Shown piece after piece: positions 12,001 to 21,700 of a stretch of DNA of 64,000 bases. This stretch comes from Lepturacanthus savala (taxonomy: Eukaryota; Chordata; Actinopteri; Scombriformes; Trichiuridae): the NCBI GenBank assembly GCA_030544235.1, contig CM060466.1, positions 651,466-715,465 of the forward strand. The letters run 5' to 3'. A program made the position numbers and the translations under genes. Every line of letters starts with the position of its first letter. Positions within the stretch are counted from its first letter, which is position 1. Under the pieces are notes generated by a model. It was not told the DNA's origin. It saw only the letters and a program-made list of their open reading frames with translations, and searched no databases.

Positions 12001-14335
12001 CACAGTGAGCGTCCAGGTAGATCAGCACCTACAAAACACACATGTCACTTCCTGTTTCACCTGCAGCGTGGCAGCAGAGAGGTCATGGGATACCTGTCCT
12101 TTAGTGGCCTTCTTGGCTCCGATACTCCTGGCCTGGATCAGACCTTCTCTCTTCTCATTTCTGAAAAGTTTCACTAGGCCGTTCCACTGCTTGATATATT
12201 CTTCTAAGCGCTCCTTCAGATGTACTATACACACAGAAAACACAAATCTGTAACTGATTAACCGTTATGGTGGAACCAGATCTTGAGCTACTGCCCCCCA
12301 TCTGAACCCGTTCCAGACTGGAAACTGTTGAGTTCAGCATTGTTTCAGGGACCAACAGGAAACCCACCTTTGTTGCTGAAGTCGTCGATCATGACGATCT
12401 CAGCCAGGTATCGCCTGGGAGTCCTTTTGATGACGCTGTGGACTGTTCTCATCAGTGTGGACCAGCCTTCGTTATGAAAAACGATGATGACGCTGGAGGT
12501 CAGCAGGTTCTCGTCATAATGCCAGTACTTACACCTGCAGGACAAAATGTCTCTTTAGGTTCGATTAGGTCTGGGAATCAGTATTCTCATCTTCTATGAT
12601 CCTAAATCAATTTACAAAGTTACAAAAACCGTGGTTTTGGAATGCAAACTTTTCCAGAAGCTCTTGGATATAAAAGGCAGTTATAACTAAACATATTTCA
12701 TATCACACAAACCATAAACACTCCTGAACTTTCAGTAAAAGGCATGTGTGTGAAAAGTTGAAACGTGTGAATTGCAACAAAAAAAAAAATCTGTGTCTTC
12801 AGTGTTGACACCCCCCGACAGTTAGGGTTAGTTAGGGTCAGTTAAGAACAGGGAGACTATGGTCCTTAAACCAGGTCCTGGTAGCTTTGTGTCCAGGTAC
12901 CAAGTTTTGTTGGAAAATGAAATCTGCATCTCCATGAAGTTCATCAGCAACAGAAAGTCTCTAAAACTTCCTGGTAGACGGCTGCATTGACCTTTGACTT
13001 CAGAAAACCAACAGCAGCAAATGACATGACCCCATAAACCACCACTGACTGGAACCTTTGCCATAGACCTCAACAACATGGATTCACCAAACCACCACTG
13101 ACTGGAACCTTTACACTAGACCTCAACAACATGGATTCACCAAACCACCGCTGACTGGAACCTTTACCCTAGACCTCAACAACATGGATTCACCAAACCA
13201 CCGCTGACTGGAACCTTTACCCTAGACCTCAACAACATGGATTCACCAAACCACCGCTGACTGGAACCTTTACCCTAGACCTCAACAACATGGATTCACC
13301 AAACCACCACTGCTGGAACCTGTAGCCTAGACCTCAACAACATGGATTCACCATAAACCACCACTGACTGGAACCTTTACCCTAGACCTCAACAACATGG
13401 ATTCACCAAACCACCACTGACTGGAACCTTTGCCCTAGACCTCAACAACATGGATTCACCAAACCACCACTGACTGGAACCTTTGCCCTAGACCTCAACA
13501 ACATGGATTCACCAAACCACCACTGACTGGACCCTTTGCCCTAGACCTCAACAACATGGATTCACCAAACCACCACTGACTGGAACCTTTACACTAGACC
13601 TCAAGATGGATTCAACATAAGCCACCACTGACCAGAACCTTTACACTCCACATCAACAACATGGATTCTGAGTCTCTCCTCTCTTCCTCCAGACTCTGGG
13701 ACCTTGATCTACAAAGAACATTGACTCTGATTAGAGAACATAACTGTAGACTTAGCATCAATCCAGTCCTTTTAGTCTTTAGTCTAGACCCTTCTGATGC
13801 TGTCTCTAATGGCTGGACACCAGGAATATGAAAGCTGAACCCATGTCTTGGTGGTTCTTGAAGTTCTGACTTCAGCTGCAGTCCAGTCTTTGTCCATCTA
13901 CAACACATTTTCTCTTCTTTTAATGGTCTTGGACTCAGATCTATGTGAATGACCTTTAGGGTCTAGTCCTCCTTGGTCCAGATGTCCATGGTGGTCTTTA
14001 GGTCACCTGTCAGGTCAGCATCTTCTCTATGATGGTGGACCTTCAGAACTAGACTGAGACCATTTAAAGGACTTTAAAAGGTGATAATGGAGTTAATTCA
14101 CTGATTAGAGTGTGCCAGCAGGTGTCTTCAATGTTGAACCTTTCCACAATATTCTAATTTTCTGAGATACTCAATTCAGGGTTTTCATGAATTGTCAGTT
14201 ATAATCAACAATATCAAAATAAAATAAAAAATAAACACTTGAAATATGTCTGAGTGAAATAATGACTATAATATACAATAGAATTAGTGAAATGGTATTC
14301 TATGGTATTGTAATTATATGACCAGCACCTGTATA

Positions 14336-14393
<58 letters not shown>

Positions 14394-17300
14394 TTACTCT
14401 TCGTGGCGGATGTCACTGATGCTCCTGTCCAATGAGATCATGTCACTGGCCACCATGTTGAAGCCAAACTCTTTGATTGACAGCTGGATGGCGTCCTTGT
14501 ACTCTGGACCCAGGATAAAGGGCTTGGAGACCTCTCCAGGACCGGCGGGGACCCCCGGAGGCTCCGGGTCCTTGGACTCGAAGTTTCCTAGCATGCCTTT
14601 CTTCAGGACGGGGGCCTTGTAGGTGTGAGAGTGTGGTTTGAAGGTGATATACTGCTGCTGGATCAGCTGCTTCTGGTTCACCTGGCCAGGTGGTGCAGCT
14701 CCGCCTGAAACAGAGACCAGAGTCTTTATTTATATCAGGTAGTGCATCCATGGATGTCTATATAATTATGGAATATATTTATTATTATGGGATACTAGTG
14801 CAGTGGCCATAGGAAGTGTGTATTCCTGTAGAAAAGGGTCATGCTTCCGTAGGGTTTTTCTGATTAAATGAGGGTGTGTTGGACTTAGCGTGAACACACT
14901 AAAGGTTCATTGGGTCAGACATTGTAAAAAAAAAATGATGCTGCAGGATGGAATACTAAGGCTATGGGATTTAACTTCTCTTTGTGGCATAGCCACCTTT
15001 ATTATATAGAAGCTAGACAGGAAGTGATGGGAGAGACTCAAACCAGGGTCTGCTGCTGAAGAGGCCAGAACTCCGCCCCTACAGCACCACAGAACACCTA
15101 CAGGACTTTAACGACTAGAATGATAATAATTATAATATCAATTCTAAACATTTCACAGAAGAGGCAAGGCAGATTTATTTGTACAGCACATTTCAACAAC
15201 AAAGTGCTTCACATAAATCAAAAGCATTGAGATCCCATCTCAGAGGTCTGGATGGTTCATAAGGGATCAGCAGATCAGAGATAGACTTAGACCCTAGACC
15301 CGGGGTCTTCAACCCTTTTTAGTCCAGGGACCCCTTGGGTGCCCCCACTTAAAATTCTTATTTTATTATTATAATTAGTAGTAGCAGTAAAGGTAGTAGT
15401 AATAGTATGATTAGTAATTAGGAATGTATACATCAGGTCTTTAAAACAACTCTGTGTCTTTAGCCAACAACAACTATGGTAGCTAACTAGCTTGGTAGTT
15501 AACTAGCTTGTTTTTCGGCTCTGAAGTTAACGTTAGTCACGTCACGCTAAGACTGATGTGATGGGAATCATGTCTATGTTAATAGACTAAATATTTTTTG
15601 TCAAAAGTAGATTATTATCACCTGTTAATGAAGTTTTCTCAATCATAACACATATATATATTTAACTCAAATTATTTTGGTAAAAATAAAAATTTCTTTT
15701 TCATTTGGAAGACCCCCATGGGAGTCCACTGACCCCTAGGGGTCACAGACCCCTGTTGAATATCACTGCCCTAGACTATTCAGAGCTTTATAAACCAGGA
15801 AAAGGATTTTAAAGTTAAATCTTTGTTCGACAGGAAGTCAGTGTAAGGAGCTCAGACCTGGACTGATATGATCTAGTCTTTTAGTCGTAGTGAGGACTCT
15901 AGCAGCAGCATTTAGAATCAGCTGGTTGGTGTTTAGAGGCCTGTAAAGACCCTGTTACAGTCGTCTAGTCTACTGGAAATAAAAGCATGGACAAGCTGAG
16001 ACATGAGGCCTTTAACCCTTGATCTATTATTCTTCAGGTGGTAGTCTGCTGACTTTGTGATGGTTTTAATGTGGCTGTTGAAATTCAGGTCAGAGTCTAG
16101 AACTACACCCAGATTATAGTTTAAAAAACAATTACCTCAGTTTTATCTTTGTTTAACTGGAGAAAGTTGTGGCTCATCCTATCATTGATATGCTTGATGT
16201 ATTTACTCAGTGTTTGTATAGGATTATAATCTCCTGGTGATGTGATGATATAAATCTGTGCGTCACCTGCATAATTATGGTAATTTATTTTGTTTTCTTC
16301 CATAATCTTAGCTAGTGGAGCATGTAAATGTTGAATAGAAGAGGACCCAGGATTGAACCTTGGGGGACTCCACAGGTTATGTCTCTATGTTCAGATGTGT
16401 AGTTCCCTATGAACACAAATGCTGTTCCAGTGAGTCCCACCCAGTTCTCCAACTGGTCTAATAACATGTCCTATAGTACTAAGACTGTGTTTAGATGGAT
16501 GTCAATGAAGACCTGAACAAGTCTTTATGGTGCTGGAATGTGGTCAAACCTGATTGGAAGACATGAAAACAGCTGTTCAGTGCTGTTATGTTATCCAGCT
16601 GTTTAAAAACTGCTTTTAAAATGATTTTACTTGAGAATGGTAGATTTGACCTGAAGTTAATCATTACTGAACTGACCTAACACTAACCCTAACCCTGTGT
16701 TTTTAGGAGAGGCTTAATGCAGTTTTCAGTCTGTGGGAAAACATCTGACACAAGAGATGAGTTAATAATGTGGATTTATACATAGGCATTATGGGATGTT
16801 GTTATTATGGGATGTATGTTCTTACCGTGTTTCAGTCTGATGGAGTTCAGGTCCACCTCCACTCCCTCCACATGAGGCCACGGGACCACTGGCTTGAAAT
16901 GGTCTGCCAGGTCCCCTTTGGGAAGCAGACCGTCCCCCTGCACACAGACCACATGGTAGACTACCTGAGACCAGGTTTAGGGTTTACAACACACCTGAGC
17001 TGTGTTCAACTACAGGTCTGAGCAACATAGTCACATCAAAACTGTTCAGACACTAAAACCCAGACTCCTGTTGACTCATCTTATGTCAACACACCTGGAC
17101 AGGTGAGAATGAGGATGTTCATCCTGGAAATGAACCACCTAGACCTGAACCACCTAAGACTTAAACCACCTAGACCTGAACCATTCAGACCTAAACCACC
17201 TCAGACCTAAACCACCTCAAACCTAAACCACCTCAAACCTAAACCACCTCAAACCTAAACCACCTCAGACCTGAGCCATTCAGACCTAAACCATTCAGAC

Positions 17301-17489
17301 CTAAACCACCTGATCCACGTAGACGGTCAGTTGTTACCGGATTAACGGTCAGCTTTGTGGACTCACCCGCTTTCCGAACACGTCCTCCTGGCTGGTTCTG
17401 GGGGACAGGGAGGACCAGAGGACCAGCAAACCCAGGACCGTCCCCACGACCAGCAGAGTCCGCAGAATGAAACCGACTTTCAGCCTCAT
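6433..17489 (-). CDS. galnt7: Polypeptide N-acetylgalactosaminyltransferase 7
   Basis: GALNT7 is a Golgi type II membrane glycosyltransferase that adds GalNAc to Ser/Thr, preferring partly glycosylated peptides. Coding exons: 17367-17489, 16826-16937, 14398-14704, 12368-12534, 12094-12224, 11949-12028, 11626-11808 or 11268-11450 (alternatives), 10339-10456, 10138-10260, 9462-9577, 9087-9189, 8243-8341, 7398-7526, 7217-7247 and 6433-6539. All phases agree, giving 642 aa with one alternative exon (human protein 657). Visible landmarks: cytosolic MRLKVGFILR then a signal anchor (about 9-27); EFGFNMVASDMISLDRS; FHNEGWSTLMRTVHSV; DXH motif LDAHCE (286-288); WGGEN (397-401), the Gal/GalNAc-T motif; and a C-terminal ricin-type lectin domain with YCIDS, YDQCLT and KCLDRSD. 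The stop is at 6433-6435. Introns hold Tc1, hAT and LINE remnants and several minisatellites. Confidence 0.96.
6618..6676. repeat. Poly-C followed by (CA)n
   Basis: A run of about 19 C flows into a CA microsatellite in galnt7 intron 14, just upstream (gene sense) of the last exon. Confidence 0.9.
6696..7216. repeat. Minisatellite built on the galnt7 exon 14 donor
   Basis: About twenty units with core TATTCACCCGTTGGTACGTG and GT-rich spacers. On the gene strand the unit reads GTACCAACGGGTGAATACAC. The real junction at 7217 reads GTACCAACAG|GTGAATACAC, so the array is a tandem copy of the last 9-10 exon bases and the donor. The copies carry CGG in place of CAG before GTGAAT. Confidence 0.92.
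7217..7247 (-). CDS. galnt7: galnt7 exon 14 (31-nt micro-exon)
   Basis: Encodes DLHRFTHVPT plus one base, with acceptor CTTCAG and donor GTGAAT. It belongs to the lectin domain and abuts the minisatellite derived from its own donor. Skipping it would shift the frame (31 nt). Confidence 0.9.
7595..8220. repeat. Minisatellite in galnt7 intron 12
   Basis: Units of ACTAACCAGCTACTAACCAG and ACTAACCAGCTATTACT variants (about 13-28 bp), filling most of the intron between the exons at 7398-7526 and 8243-8341. Confidence 0.92.
8405..8480. mobile_element. Tc1-like terminal-repeat fragment
   Basis: TATAATTAGAATATCA followed by GTTGATTTATTTCA resembles the terminal region of the Tc1-like element at 12826-14335. 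Only a short fragment is present. Confidence 0.4.
8706..9012. mobile_element. Tc1-like transposon end fragment
   Basis: CCAGGCCAAAAGTCTGGAAA opens a stretch resembling the 5' non-coding part of a common fish Tc1-like element, including TCAAGAGAATCATCAAGAGT and GTAAAGCAGTAATCAG. The transposase region is absent. It lies in galnt7 intron 11. Confidence 0.5.
9018..9078. repeat. (GT)n microsatellite
   Basis: A GT run ending about 10 bp from the galnt7 exon 11 donor at 9086. Confidence 0.95.
9590..9980. other. galnt7 intron 9, unique part
   Basis: No recognisable repeat apart from a decayed partial copy of the exon 10 acceptor side near 9938-9976 (ATTCATCCCAACAAACCTCC with ACAATGTAGTTCTAGACA, compare 9541-9584). 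Confidence 0.5.
9985..10122. repeat. Minisatellite beside galnt7 exon 9
   Basis: Overlapping 6-, 12- and 18-bp units based on GGTCAGGTCCATGGTCAGG and TTCATGTCCAGGTTCAGG, ending about 15 bp from the exon 9 donor at 10137. Confidence 0.88.
10500..11090. other. galnt7 intron 7, no element recognised
   Basis: Sequence between exon 8 and the 11.1-kb minisatellite. I see no exon with splice signals and no known transposon. Confidence 0.4.
11092..11255. repeat. Minisatellite downstream of alternative exon 7b
   Basis: About five copies of TACTGGTCCAGTCTGTATCA variants, between exon 8 and exon 7b and ending near the exon 7b donor at 11267. Confidence 0.85.
11268..11450 (-). CDS. galnt7: galnt7 alternative exon 7b
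   Basis: This 183-nt exon encodes TVCTVPLIDSIHGQTFTIEP through RTEPYR. It has acceptor TGTCAG, donor GTACAA and phases 2 in / 2 out, the same as exon 7a. It covers the part of the catalytic domain between the DXH and WGGEN motifs and keeps ARGAWDWSMLWKRVPL. From recollection it is nearer the human GALNT7 form (QGGGD, TEPYR) than 7a. Joined alone to exons 6 and 8 it yields a normal-length enzyme; joined together with 7a the frame also stays open. Confidence 0.85.
11626..11808 (-). CDS. galnt7: galnt7 alternative exon 7a
   Basis: Same length (183 nt) and same phases as exon 7b. It encodes TVCTVPLIDYIDGNEYSMEP through TTLPYR, with acceptor GTGTAG and donor GTACCC. ARGAWDWSLLWKRVPL is kept, while the flanking substrate-side residues differ from 7b (QQGGDEDGL against QGGGDQDGF; SQREKAQRKHTTL against GDKEKSQRQTRTE). 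This is a tandem exon duplication with both copies apparently functional. Confidence 0.85.
12826..14335 (-). mobile_element. Degenerate Tc1-like transposon with internal minisatellite
   Basis: The right end (TACAGGTGCTGGTCATATAA read inward on the minus strand from 14335) is a Tc1-type terminal repeat. Minus-strand fragments recall Tc1 transposase: RSRSQSLEEERRDSES near 13680, and near 12900 an interrupted frame GDADFIFQQNLVPGHKATRT that includes the Asp before the Q-Q block. Stops and frameshifts abound. The left terminal repeat is not seen. A 56-bp minisatellite has expanded inside the transposase region. It lies in galnt7 intron 3. Confidence 0.65.
13040..13612. repeat. 56-bp minisatellite expanded from transposase sequence
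   Basis: About ten units containing CACCACTGACTGGAACCTTT, AGACCTCAACAACATGGATT and CACCAAAC. Single-copy flanks at 13020-13060 and 13640-13670 show that the unit derives from the surrounding Tc1 transposase region. Confidence 0.9.
14338..14392. repeat. (GT)n microsatellite at galnt7 exon 3 donor
   Basis: A GT run ending a few bases from the exon 3 donor at 14397. Confidence 0.95.
14760..15150. other. galnt7 intron 2, unassigned part
   Basis: No exon or repeat family identified. Confidence 0.4.
15155..16770 (-). mobile_element. Non-LTR retrotransposon remnant, interrupted by a hAT element
   Basis: On the minus strand a broken frame at 16121-16303 reads NYAGDAQIYIITSPGD and LQLNKDKTEVIVF, matching the YADD-type catalytic box and following block of L2/CR1-like reverse transcriptases (here YAGD, so the box is mutated). 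The sequence down to about 15155 ends with CAAATAAATCTGCCTTGCCT, the 3' end common to fish LINE copies. A 469-bp hAT-like element sits within. The whole lies in galnt7 intron 2. Confidence 0.6.
15300..15768. mobile_element. Non-autonomous hAT-like element with 8-bp target duplication
   Basis: The element is flanked by CCCTAGAC at 15292-15299 and again at 15769-15776, an 8-bp direct repeat as expected for hAT insertion. Its ends form an imperfect inverted repeat: GGGGTCTTCAACCC at the left, and GATATTCAACAGGGGTCTGT read inward from the right. It has no coding capacity. Confidence 0.7.
17105..17330. repeat. 10-20 bp minisatellite in galnt7 intron 1
   Basis: Units of CCTAAACCACCTCAAA, AGACCTGAACCACC and similar, beginning some 35 bp inside the exon 1 donor at 17366. 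Confidence 0.88.
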
Positions 17490-18070
17490 CTCGGAACTAG
17501 GTTATTTTAGCTAGTTAATCTTATATAGTTAATCTTAGCTAAATTATTTCAGATAGTTAATCTTAGCTAGTTAATCTTAGCTAGGTTATTTAGCTGCGTT
17601 AGCGACTGCTAGCTACTGATCCTGCAGGTGTGATAACGTTAGCCCGGATTATGTCGCTGCAGGAGGTCGGACCGGGTCGGACTGGGACCAGCTGTAGAGG
17701 GTCCTGCTTTAGTCCAGCCGGGCTCCTTCTTCCTGGTCTCGCAACGTAGCTCAGCTCAGCTGAGAGGTTAATTAAAATAAGATAATAATTAGTCTGAAAC
17801 GTTCAGAGTTTAGTTTTAACCTCCTCGGGTGGAGAATCCGTCCAGATCCGGTAGCGTCAAAGAACAGGAAGACACGGAAGTATTTAACGGAGACACGGAA
17901 GTATTTAACGGACATACGGAACTGTTTAACCATATATATTTTTAGATATCTGTACAACCTTTGAGGTACATTGAAACTGTACTGTACGGGGCTGTAGAAG
18001 GTTGTGTATAGTAGTCTTTAATAATAGATATAAACACGTAGCTGCGCTTCTGTCCATTGGAACGATGCGT
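17490..18070. other. galnt7: galnt7 5' flank
   Basis: The region upstream of the galnt7 start contains TTAGCTAGTTAATCTTA short repeats (17505-17590), then moderately GC-rich sequence likely to include the 5' UTR and promoter (17640-17760). A 22-bp near-duplicate (ACACGGAAGTATTTAACGGA) occurs at 17873-17915. No TATA box was identified with confidence. Confidence 0.4.
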
Positions 18071-18077
18071 CAGCGCG

Positions 18078-18090
18078 GCCGCCATCTTGG
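18078..18090 (-). promoter_or_regulatory. YY1-type motif in the galnt7-asb5 interval
   Basis: CCAAGATGGCGGC on the minus strand matches the YY1 consensus that often overlaps start codons in CpG promoters. An ATG inside it begins a short frame of about 48 codons (MAAALTHRSNGQKRSY...) with no recognised relative. It could equally be part of a dispersed repeat. Confidence 0.3.
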
Positions 18091-18385
18091 TCAGGGGTAA
18101 GGCGTGTCTACTTATTGCATTACTCAACAGCGGCAGAGGTCCATCGGTGATTAAAGTCACTATATTTCAGTGAGTTTTCAACCTATTTTCAATAAGTTTG
18201 GTTAATTATACATTTATTTATGATACACCATAGATTGGTTAAATTAAAAATGCGTTTCATACCAAAAAACAGTGTGATAGTGCACAGCAGCATTGAAAAC
18301 TTGTTATGTATTTGCTTGCATATCAAAACAGGATATAAAATGCTAATAATAATAATATCAACAATAGATCAACAATATCAATAGA

Positions 18386-18391
18386 TTTATT
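18386..18391 (-). terminator. Candidate asb5 polyadenylation signal
   Basis: AATAAA on the minus strand about 160 bp downstream of the asb5 stop codon. Confidence 0.5.
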
Positions 18392-18461
18392 AATAAATTA
18401 TTGAAACATGAAACCAGGTAAATAAAGGCTTTCACAGTTTTAGCAGCTAGTCGCTGCCATG

Positions 18462-18551
18462 CCGCAGGTGAGCCGCAGGTGAGCCGCAGGTGAGCCGCAG
18501 GTGAGCCGCAGGTGAGCCGCAGGTGAGCCGCAGGTGAGCCGCAGGTGAGCC
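18462..18551. repeat. 11-bp tandem repeat after the asb5 stop codon
   Basis: Eight to nine copies of GCCGCAGGTGA, starting exactly at the stop codon and lying in the inferred 3' UTR. On the plus strand each unit contains GCAGGTGAG, a donor-like sequence antisense to the gene. Confidence 0.9.
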
Positions 18552-18702
18552 TATGTGTGTTCCAGGTAGTGAGTGAGCAGAGGGGGGAGGGGCAGGAGGG
18601 GGACCAGCTGCAGTCTGGATGGGCCGAGCAGGTTCCAGATGTGGAGGCGGCACAGCTGGCAGAGACTCCTGGGAGAAACTACAGAGACATGGAGTGAGTA
18701 GC

Positions 18703-18767
<65 letters not shown>

Positions 18768-21700
18768 GTGTGAGTATATATATATATATATATGTGTGTG
18801 TATACACACACACACACACATATGTCTCCCAACCTTCAAAAGACGCCAGCAGCTGCTGTGTTTCACCACCAGGAGGCGCCATCTCTGCCGGCCGCCGGCC
18901 GCTGTCGTCTCTGAGGTTCACGTCAGCGCCGTAGTCCAGTAGCAGCGACACCTGGTCAGCGCTGTCCTGTCTGGCTGCTGCATGGAGAGGCCGCTCAGCC
19001 CCACGGCCCACATCCACCCTGGCTCCTGGAGACCAGCAGAGACCAGCTGAGACCAGCAGCTGAGACCACATCTGGAAGCTGCAGACTAGTTTTCCTACAG
19101 ACCTCTGGACTCACCTTTGTGCAGCAGCAGCTGTGAACAGGTGATCTGTCGGTGGAGGCAGCTCACATAGAGAGCAGAACCCAGGTGGGACACTTCAGAG
19201 TCTGGATCTGCTCCATGAGACAGGAGAGACTCTACACACTGGCTGTTTCCTGAACACACACACACACAGTGCATCATCATCAGCACAGTGCAATCATCTA
19301 ATAAGTCTCATAAAAAGTTCCAGCTCACCTGAGCCTGACCACGGTACTTTAAGGTGAAGGTGAATGTGATGCAATCAGTGACAAACACAGAACTGAAGTA
19401 AATGATGGAAGCTGCTGTCTTGCAGGGACATTCTTGCTGTGTTACAGTTCCATGTGTGAAAAGGGCCAAAGCTTGTATAGATAGTCTTCTGTAATAAAAC
19501 TTAACAACAAAAGGAGAATTTGTCCAGATTATTTTACCCAGGTTTGATATCTCTCCTTCCTATAATCACAGCTTCTCACTGCTGCTTCAACTCTGCTGAT
19601 TTCACTAGCTACTGGTGTAGCTGAAGTTTGTATTTGTGATTTTAAAAGGCTTTAAAGTAAGATAATGATCTTATATTATGTCATATTTTCAACTTTTTTT
19701 ATATAGTTTGATTTCCAGTGCAGATTTGGTATCTCGCCCCTTCTGTCACTACATGTAAATCCCTGGTTAAAACATACCTGTAGAGGAAAGCACCATGACA
19801 CCAGGTATCTATCCCTCTTTTTATTATTGGGAATATTTTTCTGTCTCCATTATGTGTTTCTATTTTAAGTATTTATTTAAAGGTTTAACATTTTTGTTGC
19901 TCTTCTATCTGTTGTGGTGTATACATGTAAAGCACTTCGATCAATTGTTTTTAAATGTGCTCTATGAATTGATTTGATTTGTTAGAATCACGTAGAGGTG
20001 GGCCAACAGGAAACTGAGGGTTAGCAGAGGCTCAGCTGAGTCAGCAGTAAAAGCTGCATCTTTACATTCTAACATCACAGGAAGTGAGTTTTTTTCTCCC
20101 GGGTCCCTGACAGACTCCATGATGAAGGGTTTTTTTTACCTGGACCTGGACTCACCTCTCTTGCAGGCTTCATGCAGGGCTGAGGGGAAGTGTGTGTGTG
20201 AGGTGTGTGTGTGAGCTCCGTTCTGCAGCAAAAGCTCCAAACAACCAACGCTGCCAGAAACACAGCAGTTATACAGAGGAGTTCCACCGTCAATGGTAGC
20301 AGCATTCACCTGTAGAGACACAGTCATCACCTGTAGAGACACAGTCATCACCTGTAGAGACACAGTCATCACCTGTAGACACACAGTCATCACCTGTAGA
20401 GACACAGTCATCACCTGTAGAGACACAGTCATCACCTGTAGACACACAGTCATCACCTGTAGACACACAGTCATCACCTGTAGAGACACAGTCATCACCT
20501 GTAGACACACAGTCATCACCTGTAGAGACACAGTCATCACCTGTAGACACAGTCATCACCTGTAGACACACAGTCATCACCTGTAGACACAGTCATCACC
20601 TGTAGACACACAGTCATCACCTGTAGACACACAGTCATCACCTGTAGAGACACAGTCATCACCTGTAGACACACAGTCATCACCTGTAGAGACACAGTCA
20701 TCACCTGTAGAGACACAGTCATCACCTGTAGACACAGTCATCACCTGTAGACACAGTCATCACCTGTAGAGACACAGTCATCACCTGTAGAGACACAGTC
20801 ATCACCTGTAGACACAGTCATCACCTGTAGACACAGTCATCACCTGTAGACACAGTCATCACCTGTAGAGACACAGTCATCACCTGTAGACACAGTCATC
20901 ACCTGTAGAGACACAGTCATCACCTGTAGAGACACAGTCATCACCTGTAGACACAGTCATCACCTGTAGACACAGTCATCACCTATAGAGACACAGTCAT
21001 CACCTGTAGAGACACAGTCATCACCTGTAGAGACACAGTCATCACCTATAGAGACACAGTCATCACCTGTAGAGACACAGTCATCACCTGTAGAGACACA
21101 GTCATCACCTGTAGACACAGTCATCACCTGTAGAGACACAGTCATCACCTGTAGAGACACAGTCATCACCTGTAGACACAGTCATCACCTGTAGACACAG
21201 TCATCACCTGTAGAGACACAGTCATCACCTGTAGACACACAGTCATCACCTGTAGACACAGTCATCACCTGTAGACACAGTCATCACCTGTAGACACAGT
21301 CATCACCTGTAGAGACACAGTCATCACCTGTAGACACAGTCATCACCTGTAGACACAGTCATCACCTGTAGACACACAGTCATCACCTGTAGAGACACAG
21401 TCATCACCTGTAGACACAGTCATCACCTGTAGACACAGTCATCACCTGTAGACACAGTCATCACCTGTAGACACACAGTCATCACCTGTAGACACAGTCA
21501 TCACCTGTAGACACAGTCATCACCTGTAGACACACAGTCATCACCTGTAGAGACACAGTCATCACCTGTAGACACAGTCATCACCTGTAGACACAGTCAT
21601 CACCTGTAGAGACACAGTCATCACCTGTAGAGACACAGTCATCACCTGTAGACACACAGTCATCACCTGTAGACACAGTCATCACCTGTAGACACAGTCA

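Noticed and set aside
18447..19071. Frames combining asb5 exon ends with long Tyr-Ile repeats
   Set aside because: They read through introns and the TA microsatellite; the splice signals define the real exons.
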